Part shown: positions 6,585 to 15,927 of the stretch, in pieces
Layout of the letters: each line of letters starts with the position of its first letter
How positions within the stretch are numbered: the stretch's first letter is position 1
NCBI GenBank assembly: GCA_016868455.1
Contig: VGGV01000022.1
Coordinates: 1-33,290, forward strand
DNA length: 33,290 nt
From: Bacteroidota bacterium
Lineage (GTDB): Bacteria; Bacteroidota; Bacteroidia; Chitinophagales; Chitinophagaceae
Reading direction: 5' to 3'
Notes under the pieces: generated by a model
The model's input: only the letters and a program-made list of their open reading frames with translations
The model's database searches: none
Told to the model about the DNA's origin: nothing
Program-made: the position numbers and the translations under genes

Positions 6585-9056
6585 TTGAATATTGAATATT
6601 TTCTTTTGTACGCAGAAGTTATTATACCGTCGGCACTTCCCAAAAACTACACCTGGTCTGTGCCCCCCCATCTGCATGAACTGGTACAACCAGGCTGCAG
6701 GGTGGAAGTGAACCTGGGCAAAACAAAGAAATATGCCGGCGTGGTAAAAAAACTGCATGAAGAGAAGCCCGAATTTTTCGAAACAAAGGATATACTAAAT
6801 GTACTGGATGCTGAGCCGGTGGTGTTTGAAGAACAACTGAAGCTCTGGGACTGGATGGCGTCTTATTATATGTGCAGTGAAGGCGAAGTGATGGCTGCGG
6901 CCCTGCCGGCCCATTTCAAACTTTCCAGTGAAACCATTCTTGTTTACAGCGAAGAATATGGGGATGACTTTTCTTCACTTGATCATGATGAATATATTGT
7001 TGCAGAGGCCCTGCTGCTGAAAAAAGAGCTGAACCTGTCCGAGGTTCAGCAACTGCTGGATTCCCACAATGCCTATCCGGTTATTTCAAGGCTGGTTAAT
7101 AAAAAGGTTTGTTATGTGTGGGAAGCATTAAAGCAAACCTATTCTCCCAAAAAGGAAACCTTCATTGTACTGAGTCCTTCTTACAATAATGAGAAGCAGC
7201 TGGAACAACTGCTGAATGAAGACAAAAAATGGCAGAAGGCCGGCAAACAGATGGAATTATTGCTGGCATTCCTGCATTTGCAGAGAACCGAAGGAGAAAT
7301 AACCAAAGCGGCGCTGCTCAAAAAATCAGGCGCTTCCGAATCGCAGTTAAAAGGGCTGATCAGTAAAAACATTTTGCGGGCGGAAAAAAAGATTATTGAC
7401 CGCATACAGTACCTGCCAAAGAACGTTATGATAGACTTTGAGCTCACAGAAATACAGGAAAGGGCATTACAGCAGGTAAAAGAACAATTGCAGGAGAAAG
7501 CGGTATGCCTGCTGCATGGCGTTACCTCAAGCGGCAAAACCAATATTTATATTAAGCTGATTGAAGAATACATCAGACAGGGCAAACAGATATTGTACAT
7601 GCTTCCTGAAATTGCACTTACATCACAGGTGATAAGAAGACTGCAGAAACATTTTGGCGGTTACATCGGGGTTTATCATTCCAGGTTTTCACAGAATGAG
7701 AGAGTGGAAATATGGAATAAGGTCAAAAGCGGGGAACTCCGGGTGATACTGGGGGCAAGATCATCCGTATTTCTGCCGTTTCAAAACCCGGGGCTGATAA
7801 TTTGTGATGAAGAGCATGATGTTTCTTTCAAACAACAGGAACCGGCGCCAAGGTATAACGGGAGGGATGCAGCTGTTTACCTGGCTTCACTTTTTGGCGC
7901 CAAAACCCTGCTCGGCAGCGGCACCCCGTCAGTTGAAAGTTATTACAATGCAACTGCCGGAAAATATGGTTTGGTGGAGTTGCTGCAGCGGTATGGCGAC
8001 CTGAAACTGCCGCCTGTTGAATTTATTGATACAAGGAAAATTATCCAGAAGGATAAGTCGAAGATTATTTTATCTCCCGCTTTGATTGAGACAGTGAATG
8101 AAGTGATGGCAAAAGGCAAACAGGTAATACTTTTTCAGAACCGCCGGGGTTACGCCCCCTACCAGGTATGTAAAGTGTGCGGATGGATTCCACAGTGCAA
8201 ATATTGCGATGTGTCGCTCACTTACCATAAACTGAACAATAAATCCGTTTGTCATTACTGCGGCACCGCTTACCCCCCGGTGCACAGTTGCGCCGCCTGC
8301 GGCAGTGATCAGTTTGTGCAGCGCAATTTCGGCACCGAAAAAATTGAGGAACAATTGCAGGAAACTTTTCCGGATGCCAAAGTGGCCCGTATGGATATGG
8401 ATACTGTAAAAGGTAAGCATGCACATGATGTGCTGATACAGCAGTTTGAGCAGCGAAGGATTGACATTCTGGTGGGCACCCAGATGGTGGTAAAAGGGCT
8501 GGATTTTGACAATGTTGACCTCGTAGGAATTTTAGATGCTGACGGCTTATTGCATTTTACCGATTTCCGGGTAAATGAAAGGGCCTTTCAGCTGATTGAG
8601 CAGGTAAGCGGCCGGGCGGGCCGCAGGGAAGAAACAGGAAAAGTTCTGGTGCAAACTTTTCAGCCGCAGCACCCGGTATTGCAGCTGGTGCAGCAGCATG
8701 ATTATAAATTATTCTTTGCAGAAGAACTGAAGAAACGAAAAGAATTTTCCTACCCGCCGTTTACCCGTATCGTTCATCTTACATTTAAACATAAAATAAA
8801 AGATGTGGTGGAACGGGCGGCACATACATATACTGATGCTTTGAAGAATAAATACCGTCCCTACCTCGTGGGGCCTGCCGAGCCGGTCATTGGCCGTATA
8901 CGCAACCAGTATTTAATGGAACTGCTGCTGAAACTGCCCCGTGACACCAAAACCATCAATCAGAGTAAAAAAGACCTGCTGGTACAGATTGCCATCCTGC
9001 ACCAGCACAAAAGCTTCCGGAGTGTAACGGTGGTGGCCGATGTGGATGCAGTATAG
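6585..9056 (+). CDS. priA: Primosomal replication restart helicase
   Basis: PriA recognises stalled forks and reloads DnaB. The frame gives 823 aa. The N-terminal 3'-end-binding domain (YAEVIIPSALPKNYTW) is followed by a winged helix, then a superfamily 2 helicase with Walker A HGVTSSGKT near residue 310, the DEEH box (ICDEEHDVSF) near 407, and helicase motifs QGSGTPS-like (LGSGTPSVESYY) and GTQMVVKGLDFDNV. The zinc-binding cysteine cluster is clear between about 528 and 575 (CKVCGW, CKYCD, CHYCG, CAACG). No ATG precedes the conserved start: translation begins at TTG 6585 or, just as plausibly, TTG 6606 directly before YAEVII. It is followed 15 nt later by murB, so the two are likely co-transcribed. 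Confidence 0.93.
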   Translation: MNIEYFLLYAEVIIPSALPKNYTWSVPPHLHELVQPGCRVEVNLGKTKKYAGVVKKLHEEKPEFFETKDILNVLDAEPVVFEEQLKLWDWMASYYMCSEGEVMAAALPAHFKLSSETILVYSEEYGDDFSSLDHDEYIVAEALLLKKELNLSEVQQLLDSHNAYPVISRLVNKKVCYVWEALKQTYSPKKETFIVLSPSYNNEKQLEQLLNEDKKWQKAGKQMELLLAFLHLQRTEGEITKAALLKKSGASESQLKGLISKNILRAEKKIIDRIQYLPKNVMIDFELTEIQERALQQVKEQLQEKAVCLLHGVTSSGKTNIYIKLIEEYIRQGKQILYMLPEIALTSQVIRRLQKHFGGYIGVYHSRFSQNERVEIWNKVKSGELRVILGARSSVFLPFQNPGLIICDEEHDVSFKQQEPAPRYNGRDAAVYLASLFGAKTLLGSGTPSVESYYNATAGKYGLVELLQRYGDLKLPPVEFIDTRKIIQKDKSKIILSPALIETVNEVMAKGKQVILFQNRRGYAPYQVCKVCGWIPQCKYCDVSLTYHKLNNKSVCHYCGTAYPPVHSCAACGSDQFVQRNFGTEKIEEQLQETFPDAKVARMDMDTVKGKHAHDVLIQQFEQRRIDILVGTQMVVKGLDFDNVDLVGILDADGLLHFTDFRVNERAFQLIEQVSGRAGRREETGKVLVQTFQPQHPVLQLVQQHDYKLFFAEELKKRKEFSYPPFTRIVHLTFKHKIKDVVERAAHTYTDALKNKYRPYLVGPAEPVIGRIRNQYLMELLLKLPRDTKTINQSKKDLLVQIAILHQHKSFRSVTVVADVDAV

Positions 9057-9071
9057 CCGTATTTTTGATTT

Positions 9072-10100
9072 ATGCATATCCATGAAAATATATCGCTCAG
9101 GCCTTACAATACATTCGGTATTGATGCGGAAGCCCGCTACTTCGCCGGGTTTGCAGATGTTGACGAACTGGAGGAGGCTTTGAGTTTTAAACCCGGAACA
9201 CCGCATCTCATCCTCGGCGGGGGAAGTAATATATTATTCACCCAAGATTTTGACGGACTGATACTGAAAAATGAAATCAAAGGGATTATTGAACTGCATG
9301 AAGACAGCGAATACGTATATGTAAAAGCCGGTGCGGGGGAGAACTGGCACCGGTTTGTATTAAATTGTATTAAAAGAAACTGGTCGGGTATTGAAAACCT
9401 TTCGCTTATACCCGGCAATGTAGGCGCATCACCAATGCAGAATATCGGCGCCTATGGCGTGGAAATGGAGGATGTTTTTTGGGACCTGGAAGCTTATCAT
9501 ATACAAGAGAAAAAGATGTTTACTTTCACAAAAGCCGATTGCGGATTTGGATACCGTGAAAGTGTGTTCAAAAGAAAATACAAGGACCAGTTTGTGATAC
9601 TGAATGTTACATTTCAGCTTCGGAAAAAACCACGGTTCATTACAAGTTACGGTGCTATAGAACAGGAACTGGAAAGGATGGGAGTAAAAGATCTTTCCAT
9701 TAAAGCCATTTCCGATGCAGTGATAAGAATACGTTCTTCCAAATTGCCTGACCCTGCGGAAATCGGCAATGCAGGAAGTTTTTTCAAAAACCCTTCGGTA
9801 AGTGCTGAACAGTTTAAAAATCTGAAGGCGAAGTTTGAAAACATTGTTGGCTATCCCAATGCCGATGGCTCAGTAAAACTTGCGACCGGGTGGCTTATTG
9901 AACAATGCGGCCCCGAAAACGGGACAAGCTGGAAAGGTTACCGTAAAGGAGATGTTGGCTGTTATACAAAGCAAGCCTTGGTACTGGTGAATTATGGAAA
10001 TGTTTCGGGGAAGGAGATTTATGAGCTGAGTGAGAAAATATTACTGAGTGTCAAAAATAGATTCGGTGTTTTATTAGAACGAGAAGTAAATGTGATTTAG
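9072..10100 (+). CDS. murB: UDP-N-acetylenolpyruvoylglucosamine reductase
   Basis: This FAD enzyme reduces UDP-GlcNAc-enolpyruvate with NADPH to UDP-MurNAc, the second committed step of peptidoglycan synthesis. It has 342 aa. The FAD domain opens with LRPYNTFGIDAEARYF and LGGGSNILF, and includes IPGNVGASPMQNIGAYG. The catalytic proton donor Ser lies in NAGSFFKNP (about residue 236), and the C-terminal catalytic Glu in LEREVNVI. The Tyr-loop region typical of type I (E. coli-like) enzymes is present. It starts 15 nt after priA. Downstream a promoter-like sequence precedes an orphan signal-peptide ORF. Confidence 0.94.
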   Translation: MHIHENISLRPYNTFGIDAEARYFAGFADVDELEEALSFKPGTPHLILGGGSNILFTQDFDGLILKNEIKGIIELHEDSEYVYVKAGAGENWHRFVLNCIKRNWSGIENLSLIPGNVGASPMQNIGAYGVEMEDVFWDLEAYHIQEKKMFTFTKADCGFGYRESVFKRKYKDQFVILNVTFQLRKKPRFITSYGAIEQELERMGVKDLSIKAISDAVIRIRSSKLPDPAEIGNAGSFFKNPSVSAEQFKNLKAKFENIVGYPNADGSVKLATGWLIEQCGPENGTSWKGYRKGDVGCYTKQALVLVNYGNVSGKEIYELSEKILLSVKNRFGVLLEREVNVI

Positions 10101-10103
10101 TTT

Positions 10104-10130
10104 TTTGTAAACTCATAATTGAATATCTTG
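10104..10130 (+). promoter_or_regulatory. Probable promoter before the orphan signal-peptide ORF
   Basis: TTTG (10104-10107), 16 nt, then TATCTTG (10124-10130) resembles TTTG / TAnnTTTG with short spacing. It lies 19 nt before the ATG at 10150. Confidence 0.35.
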
Positions 10131-10149
10131 CTTTTAAGTTAAAAACTAA

Positions 10150-10230
10150 ATGAGTATGAAAAAAGCTGCCTTTATCTTGACCATATTAATTGCCTTAACC
10201 CTCTGTTCAGGAGGGCTTTCCGGGTTTTAG
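10150..10230 (+). CDS. Orphan signal-peptide ORF (26 aa), probably a truncated gene
   Basis: ATG at 10150 opens MSMKKAAFILTILIALTLCS followed by GGLSGF and a TAG. This is a complete Sec or lipoprotein signal peptide (basic start, hydrophobic core, Cys19) with only seven residues after the cysteine. It has a promoter-like sequence upstream and the usual short Bacteroidota leader. The next 10 nt lead straight into the 3' end of the DUF2723 gene, so there is no room for a mature protein. It is either the 5' end of an exported protein deleted downstream or a true micro-lipoprotein; the first is more likely. Function unknown. Confidence 0.4.
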   Translation: MSMKKAAFILTILIALTLCSGGLSGF

Positions 10231-10240
10231 GATAACCATT

Positions 10241-13200
10241 TTATTTATTAGTGTCTTTAGCTTTATTGCTGTCAGGTTTTGCAGTATTGGAAATGGTGGG
10301 GTTAGGAGTTTCAGCAGCAGGCTGTTTTACCTGAGTTTCCGGGGCATATCGTTTTTCCACTTCTTCCAGTACCATCATCATAGCCTCATTAATCCGGTAT
10401 TCAATTATCAAACCTTTTATTTTAGGGTCATTGGTAGTTTCACCTGCCGGTGTAATATCGGGAGTGTTGCCCCCGTTCATGGCAATATAGTAAGCTCTTT
10501 GCTGCTCCATATCCCTGCGAAGGCTTTTTCTTACTTTTTCTGCAAGATCTTTTTTGCCGGCTTTGTAGCAGGCTTCCAGGTACATGAGGTTTTGCTGGTT
10601 GTGTGAACCAAACCGGCTTACCAATCCGTAAGGCAGATTTTCCGGGGTAATACCGGATTCCACTTTATCAATCAGCCGGGTTGCTTCTTCTTTTTTTCCT
10701 GCATCAGCCAGGTTTCCGGCAGCTTCTCCATAAAGCGAACGGAGGTTCAGCAGGTGGCGTCGGTTTTCTTCATCAAAATACATCCCTTTCTTATTCGCCC
10801 CGCCAAATTCATATTTTGTCATCAGGTTCTTGTACATCACATCGCTGTTATTATCCTTGATTTGTGTGCCGCCCAGCCCTACTTCCCGCATACTGCGGTG
10901 TACCAGCCAGTTTTCCTGTGTGCCTTTTGCAAATACAGGTACCAGGCGATATGCGAGACCATCTTTGCGCAGATACGGCGCAAAGCCCAGTTCCCCAAAG
11001 GGTGAAGTGAAATAAACTGGCCTTTTCCATTGGTTGGTGGCAATGATGTTGAGTATCATAAAATCACTGCGTATCAGCCCGCCGTTGAGTTTATCCTGCG
11101 GAATTTCAAACCGGATTTCCGAAAGCACATTGTCGCCGGGGTTCACTGTTCCATTTTTTCTCACAAGGGACGTATCCACCGGTACCCGGAATTTAGCAAC
11201 CGGGAAACTGCCATAACCCACATCCCTTCCGGTTTCTTCATCATAATTAGGTTTGCCCAGGATATTTTTCATTACATCATAGAGGTCATAATAAATATTG
11301 GGGTCGCCCTGCGCCCGGTACCGCATCCATTCCCGGTTATGACCTTCAATCTGCTCTTCGGTCCAGATCACATCCACGGAGTCAGCAATGTTCACTTTAT
11401 AGCGAAGCTGGTTGATGTACCAGTCGATGCCAAGCAGGCTGTTGTTGATCACCCGTATATCAGGACGTACACCTTCCACTTCCTGTGCATACCATAAGGG
11501 GTAAGTGTCATTATCTCCAAAAGTGAAGATAATAGCATTGGGGGCGCAGCTTTCCAGATAATCTTTGGCCATATCAGGCGCCGTGGTTTTGCGGCTGCGG
11601 TCATGATCATCCCATTCCTGCTGCGCCATTAACAGCGGAACAACAAGACAAACTGCAGCGCTGGCTGCATTTAATACAGCGGTGTTTTTACCGCCGGATG
11701 AAACAGCCCTTAATCCATACACTAATGCTGAGGATACAATGGCATAAAGGGCTGTGACATATAACGGAGTCATTAAAGCTGCTCCGCCTGTATCATTCAG
11801 GCAGCTGAGCAGGGTAACAATAAAAGTGAGGCCGCCTCCCAGCATCCAGTTGTTTTGCCAGGTAAGTTTATCTTCTTTTTCACGGGCCAGTTTTACAAAT
11901 GCCACCACTGCAAGACCAATCCATACTGCAAAAGCGTAAAAAGAACCCACATAGGCATAGTCCCTTTCACGGGGCTGATTACCGGGCTGGTTAAGGTAAA
12001 GAACAACAGCAAGGCCCGTCATAAAAAACAGAAGGAAATTAACTATCCAATCTTTCTTGTTTTTGATAAACTGGTACACACAGCCGATAACACCCAGGAT
12101 AAGCGGAAGCAGGTACAGTTTATTGGCAGCCTTATTTTTCTTAATGCTTTCGGGCAATTTCGACTGGTCGCCCAGCCGTTTATTATCAATAAATGAAATG
12201 CCGGATATCCAGTTGCCATCCCGTTTATTGCCCAGACCCTGTACATCATTTTGCCGGCCGGAAAAGTTCCACATAAAATACCGCCAGTACATAAGGCTCA
12301 TCTGGTAGCTGAACAGCCAGTTGATATTGTCCCCGTAGCCCGGCTTTCGGATATTTCTTCCGCTGCCCCTGGGAAATTCTACAATATTATCGGGATCGGC
12401 GTTCTCCGTATTATCCAGCCCCAGCCAATCAATATAAAAATCGGCATGGTACTGGTCGTTGCTGGAATCCCATACACGGGGAAACAATTGCATATCCTTG
12501 CCCTCATAGCGGGGCTTATCATTTCTTCCGATAGGGAGATACATATTTTTTACTGTGGTATCATATGTTATCGTTCCATCATCAGATTTTTTTTCTTTAA
12601 TAATCGTTTTTGGTCCCCTTACATACCTCATTTCACCCTTCTTCATCGAAATGCCATTGGGGCTTTCCGGATCTGGTTTATAATCGGCCGCAAAATGGGG
12701 ACCATATACCAGCGGCGCCTCCCCGTATTGCTCACGGCTCAGGTAATACACCAGATTGATGGGATTGTCCACATTGTTCATGTCAATAGTGGGATTGGCA
12801 CTTGAACGGATAAGAACCGTGAAATACATAAAATACCCGATCATCATAAATGCATAACACCAAAGGGATAATTTAAGTATCCGAAGGGCTGCTGCTTTAA
12901 GGAAATAGCCTAATGCAACGCCGCCCCCTGCCAGCAGGATAAAGGGTAAGAACCGCAGACCGCTTCCCGGTTTAAAAATGAAAGGCAGGGCAGAAAGTGA
13001 CAGAAACAGTGTGAACCAGATGATTAATTTGGTTTGAGATATATTTTTTTCGTTGAAACGTAATGCCCAGGTTATAAGAACTGCAATTGCAATAAAGTAA
13101 AAAGCAAAACCAGAAAAGAAAGGCATGCCCAGTGTGTTCACAAAAAAGATATCAAACTGGCCCGCAGCTTTCATGGAGTATTGGATAACGCCTAACTGAA

Positions 13201-13909
13201 CGATCAAGGTGATCAAGCTGCCAATAACAAATGCCCAGATGGCACCCCAGGTGGAGGGTTGATAGCGGCGGTAATAATAAATCATTACAATAGCGGGTAT
13301 CACAAGTAGGTTTAATAAGTGAACCCCGATGGAAAGCCCCATCATAAAAAACAGGAAAACAATCCAGCGGTCGCTTCTCGCTCTTGCCCCCAAATCTTTA
13401 CCGGCATGTTCATCGGCATGTTCCCATTTCAGCATAGCCCAGAACACCAGTGCAGTAAAGAATGATGACAGGGCATACACTTCACCTTCCACAGCGCTAA
13501 ACCAGAATGAATCGCTGAAGGTATAAGCCAGGCCTCCTACAACTCCTGCAGCCATGGTGGTAAACATCTGGTTCCCCTTTAACTCTTCGCCCACACCCAC
13601 AAACATTTTGCGGGCAAAGTGGGTAATGCTCCAGAAAAGAAACAGGATCGTGGCGGCGCTGGCCAGGGCACTCATGAAGTTTACAGCAGCGCCGGCATTA
13701 TTTTCCCCGAAAAGAATTATGAAAAAACGGCCAAGCAGCACAAACATCGGGGCACCCGGGGGATGTGGCATCCCTACATTTTTGGCAACGGCAATAAACT
13801 CACCGGTGTCCCATAAACTGCCCCTTGCCTCACGGGTTAAAAAATAAGTGGCAAAGGCTACCAAAAAGACCAGCCAGCCGGTGATGTTATTGATTCTTCT
13901 GAAGCTCAT
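10241..13909 (-). CDS. DUF2723 / GT117 multi-pass membrane glycosyltransferase
   Basis: The 1222-aa protein starts MSFRRINNITGWLVFLVAFA and contains the family hallmark of a short periplasmic loop with acidic residues (TREARGSLWDTGEFIAVAKN, then VGMPHPPGAP). About a dozen hydrophobic segments occupy roughly residues 10-400 and 610-780, with a soluble stretch between them (about 430-600). The C-terminal third is soluble and ends in a low-complexity Pro/Ala/Asn/Lys tail. DUF2723 is the GT117 family of GT-C fold enzymes, to which the human O-mannosyltransferase TMEM260 belongs; in Bacteroidota a role in O-glycosylation of exported proteins is a reasonable inference, but donor and acceptor are unknown. 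A -7-like TATTTTTG (13944-13951) lies 35 nt upstream. The gene is monocistronic and intact. Confidence 0.85.
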   Translation of the reverse strand: MSFRRINNITGWLVFLVAFATYFLTREARGSLWDTGEFIAVAKNVGMPHPPGAPMFVLLGRFFIILFGENNAGAAVNFMSALASAATILFLFWSITHFARKMFVGVGEELKGNQMFTTMAAGVVGGLAYTFSDSFWFSAVEGEVYALSSFFTALVFWAMLKWEHADEHAGKDLGARARSDRWIVFLFFMMGLSIGVHLLNLLVIPAIVMIYYYRRYQPSTWGAIWAFVIGSLITLIVQLGVIQYSMKAAGQFDIFFVNTLGMPFFSGFAFYFIAIAVLITWALRFNEKNISQTKLIIWFTLFLSLSALPFIFKPGSGLRFLPFILLAGGGVALGYFLKAAALRILKLSLWCYAFMMIGYFMYFTVLIRSSANPTIDMNNVDNPINLVYYLSREQYGEAPLVYGPHFAADYKPDPESPNGISMKKGEMRYVRGPKTIIKEKKSDDGTITYDTTVKNMYLPIGRNDKPRYEGKDMQLFPRVWDSSNDQYHADFYIDWLGLDNTENADPDNIVEFPRGSGRNIRKPGYGDNINWLFSYQMSLMYWRYFMWNFSGRQNDVQGLGNKRDGNWISGISFIDNKRLGDQSKLPESIKKNKAANKLYLLPLILGVIGCVYQFIKNKKDWIVNFLLFFMTGLAVVLYLNQPGNQPRERDYAYVGSFYAFAVWIGLAVVAFVKLAREKEDKLTWQNNWMLGGGLTFIVTLLSCLNDTGGAALMTPLYVTALYAIVSSALVYGLRAVSSGGKNTAVLNAASAAVCLVVPLLMAQQEWDDHDRSRKTTAPDMAKDYLESCAPNAIIFTFGDNDTYPLWYAQEVEGVRPDIRVINNSLLGIDWYINQLRYKVNIADSVDVIWTEEQIEGHNREWMRYRAQGDPNIYYDLYDVMKNILGKPNYDEETGRDVGYGSFPVAKFRVPVDTSLVRKNGTVNPGDNVLSEIRFEIPQDKLNGGLIRSDFMILNIIATNQWKRPVYFTSPFGELGFAPYLRKDGLAYRLVPVFAKGTQENWLVHRSMREVGLGGTQIKDNNSDVMYKNLMTKYEFGGANKKGMYFDEENRRHLLNLRSLYGEAAGNLADAGKKEEATRLIDKVESGITPENLPYGLVSRFGSHNQQNLMYLEACYKAGKKDLAEKVRKSLRRDMEQQRAYYIAMNGGNTPDITPAGETTNDPKIKGLIIEYRINEAMMMVLEEVEKRYAPETQVKQPAAETPNPTISNTAKPDSNKAKDTNK

Positions 13910-13943
13910 AAATGATTGGTTTTACCCTTTTTTACAGGGTTAG

Positions 13944-13951
13944 CAAAAATA
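13944..13951 (-). promoter_or_regulatory. -7 box of the DUF2723 gene
   Basis: The minus strand reads TATTTTTGC, an exact TAnnTTTG match, 35 nt before the ATG. The -33 box is not clear. Confidence 0.45.
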
Positions 13952-14033
13952 GGGATATTCAGTTCAAGGATATCAGCAGGTAATCCCCTGCTTTTCAGGC
14001 AAAAATCTTAAAAAGGATGAAGGGAAGAAGCAA

Positions 14034-14843
14034 CTATTCAAAGTACACCTTAACAGTATGATAGGATAGCTGGCCTTCCCTGATCTTTTCAGAGAAGCCT
14101 TTGAGGCCGAATAAACCGGCGGCATTTCCTTTGTTGATGGCAATTTCAAGGTAGCCGGCGCTGTTGAAGAGGGCTACTTTTTCTCCTTCGGCCACATCGG
14201 CATAAGTTTCACTGATGCGGTCGATAAATTCACCCCGTGTAAAAACAATACGGAAATTTCTACCCTGCCGCTGTGTTTCAAACTGTTCACGGGTAATGTT
14301 GACAATTACATTTTCGAAGCTGTCAATAAAAATGATTTGGCCTTCAATATTATTATTGTCAAGGGTTGGCCGTAAATGCCTCTTTTCAATGTATTTAACA
14401 TCAGGTATGCCGATATTTTTAACAGATTCTCCGTTGGCAAGCTGATTTACAATTTTCCCCATAACGGAGGTGATATAAATTGTGTTTTTGGTGGCAGCTT
14501 CATCCAGGGGTATGCCGATAACCATTTCCGGTGTTTCTTCCAGTATCATTGTCAATAAACCATTGTCGGCACATAACAGGTATTGGTTGTTGTGAAAAAC
14601 AAGTATGAGTTGCTCGGGCTTTTTTTCAAACAAATTAACCAGGATGAGATGATAGGAGTAGTCTGGAAAATTTTTAAATGCTGAACGGCACACATAGGCC
14701 GCCTGCGAATAATTAAATGGCGGAATATTATGAGAAATATCCACGATTTGAAAATCGGGATTTAATTGCAGTAGCTGCGCCTTAACTGCACCGACTAAAT
14801 AATCGGGGCTGCCAATATCTGATGTTAAGGTAATGAGTGGCAA
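14034..14843 (-). CDS. SAM hydrolase / adenosyl-halide-synthase family (DUF62)
   Basis: The 269-aa protein starts PLITLTSDIGSPDYLVGAVK, the conserved N-terminal Asp-containing block of the S-adenosylmethionine hydroxide adenosyltransferase / fluorinase superfamily. IVDISHNIPPFN follows near residue 35. The C-terminal barrel ends FNSAGYLEIAINKGNAAG, the family's adenine-binding tail. Members of this kind usually split SAM into adenosine and methionine using water; halogenases carry an extra loop, which I did not identify. The physiological role is unclear. It lies 27 nt downstream of the SDR gene on the same strand, so it is probably co-transcribed with it. Confidence 0.85.
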   Translation of the reverse strand: MPLITLTSDIGSPDYLVGAVKAQLLQLNPDFQIVDISHNIPPFNYSQAAYVCRSAFKNFPDYSYHLILVNLFEKKPEQLILVFHNNQYLLCADNGLLTMILEETPEMVIGIPLDEAATKNTIYITSVMGKIVNQLANGESVKNIGIPDVKYIEKRHLRPTLDNNNIEGQIIFIDSFENVIVNITREQFETQRQGRNFRIVFTRGEFIDRISETYADVAEGEKVALFNSAGYLEIAINKGNAAGLFGLKGFSEKIREGQLSYHTVKVYFE

Positions 14844-14870
14844 GAGTTTCGGGTTTGCGTTGGATATTTG

Positions 14871-15680
14871 TTATTTCACCAATTTTCCGTCTTTAAAGAA
14901 AAATTTATACACCAGTTTATCCGCCAGTTTTGGGAAAAACTTTTGAAGGAACACAGTTCTTTTCCCGGTAAAAGTCAGTACCAGTGTTCTTTTCTTTTTT
15001 CTGATGGCGGTAAGAATATGTCCGGCACATTCTTCGGCGCTCATCATTTTACTTTCATCCATCGGTGTTTCGCCATGCGATTGACCTTCTTTATTCAAAG
15101 CTGCATTTCTGATATTGGAAGTTGTAAATCCGGGGCATACCCACATCACATGTACGCCATCGGCCATCAGTTCTGTTTTGATGGCTTCCAGCCAGCCCTG
15201 CACTGCAAATTTACTGGCTGAGTAGCCGCTTCTTCCCGGCAGGCCGCGGTAACCGGCAATGGACGATACACCAACAATAGTCCCCTTTCTTTCAATTAAT
15301 GAAGGAAGGGCATATTTGGTACAATAAACAGTGCCGTAAAAATTAATATCCATCACTTTTTTTATTACTTCTGTGTCGGTTTCCTTCAGCAATGCCCGCA
15401 TGGATACACCTGCATTGTTAATCAGGATGTCAATACCGCCAAATGCTTTAACAGTGCTTTCAATAAAACGGCGGCAATCATTCTCACTGCTCACATCGGT
15501 TACTGTTGTATGCAGGTAAGCAGAAGGAAATTCAGACTGCAGGCGGTACAGTTTATCATGATTGCGGCCGCAGGTGGCCACTTGGGCCCCCTGCTCAATC
15601 AGTGCGGCCACCAGCGCTTTGCCAATACCTTCGGAGCCGCCGGTGATGGCCACTACTTTATTTTTATAATAGCTGTTCAT
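14871..15680 (-). CDS. SDR-family oxidoreductase
   Basis: This classical short-chain dehydrogenase has 269 aa from ATG 15678-15680. The Rossmann motif is TGGSEGIG (about 13-20), then NNAG (about 87-90), the catalytic Ser in VSSIAG, and the YSASK active-site Tyr/Lys. The DxxS-type residues after strand 3 and the long hydrophobic, basic C-terminus (RTVFLQKFFPKLADKLVYKF) resemble membrane-associated SDRs related to 3-ketodihydrosphingosine reductases, but the substrate is not deducible. The frame stays open upstream to 15794, yet that extension crosses the tRNA-Lys gene and is rejected. It is followed by the SAM hydrolase gene. Confidence 0.85.
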   Translation of the reverse strand: MNSYYKNKVVAITGGSEGIGKALVAALIEQGAQVATCGRNHDKLYRLQSEFPSAYLHTTVTDVSSENDCRRFIESTVKAFGGIDILINNAGVSMRALLKETDTEVIKKVMDINFYGTVYCTKYALPSLIERKGTIVGVSSIAGYRGLPGRSGYSASKFAVQGWLEAIKTELMADGVHVMWVCPGFTTSNIRNAALNKEGQSHGETPMDESKMMSAEECAGHILTAIRKKKRTLVLTFTGKRTVFLQKFFPKLADKLVYKFFFKDGKLVK

Positions 15681-15721
15681 GTCATGTGAATTACAATTAC
15701 AAACGTACTTGAAAAACAGAC

Positions 15722-15752
15722 AAAAGAAAAAGCCTCCTGTCAACAGGAGGCT
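15722..15752 (-). terminator. Terminator of tRNA-Lys
   Basis: On the minus strand a perfect 10-bp hairpin (AGCCTCCTGT, 2-nt loop, ACAGGAGGCT; 15731-15752) is followed by TTTTCTTTT. It starts 6 nt after the tRNA-Lys 3' end and lies upstream of the SDR start. Confidence 0.85.
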
Positions 15753-15758
15753 ATCCGG

Positions 15759-15831
15759 TGATCCCGCTGGGACTCGAACCCAGGGCCCCAACATTAAAAG
15801 TGTTGTGCTCTACCAACTGAGCTACGAGATC
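15759..15831 (-). tRNA. tRNA-Lys (anticodon UUU)
   Basis: This is a 73-nt cloverleaf. Acceptor GATCTCG pairs with CGGGATC (one G-U), the D-arm is TAGCTCAGTTGGTAGAGCA, stem CAACA/TGTTG closes loop CTTTTAA (anticodon TTT), and the T-arm holds GGGTTCGAGTCCC. The discriminator is A. It has its own promoter and terminator. Confidence 0.95.
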
Positions 15832-15852
15832 AACCTTTTCATTTTGGGAGTG

Positions 15853-15884
15853 CAAAAATACAGGGTATGGCTTTTTGTGCCAAA
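15853..15884 (-). promoter_or_regulatory. Promoter of tRNA-Lys
   Basis: The minus strand holds TTTG (15881-15884), a 20-nt spacer and TATTTTTG (15853-15860), the same architecture and spacing as the tRNA-Val promoter at 113-144. It lies 21 nt before the tRNA 5' end. Confidence 0.75.
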
Positions 15885-15927
15885 ACTTTTTCAGTTAATA
15901 ATCAATGGTATTTTGAGGAGTAACAGG

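Noticed and set aside
14034-14843. Fluorinase or chlorinase function for the DUF62 protein
   Set aside because: I could not identify the halogenase-specific loop, and hydrolases are far more common in this family.
15681-15794. Longer N-terminus of the SDR protein
   Set aside because: The upstream open frame runs through the terminator and part of the tRNA-Lys gene; the ATG at 15680 fits the SDR family start.
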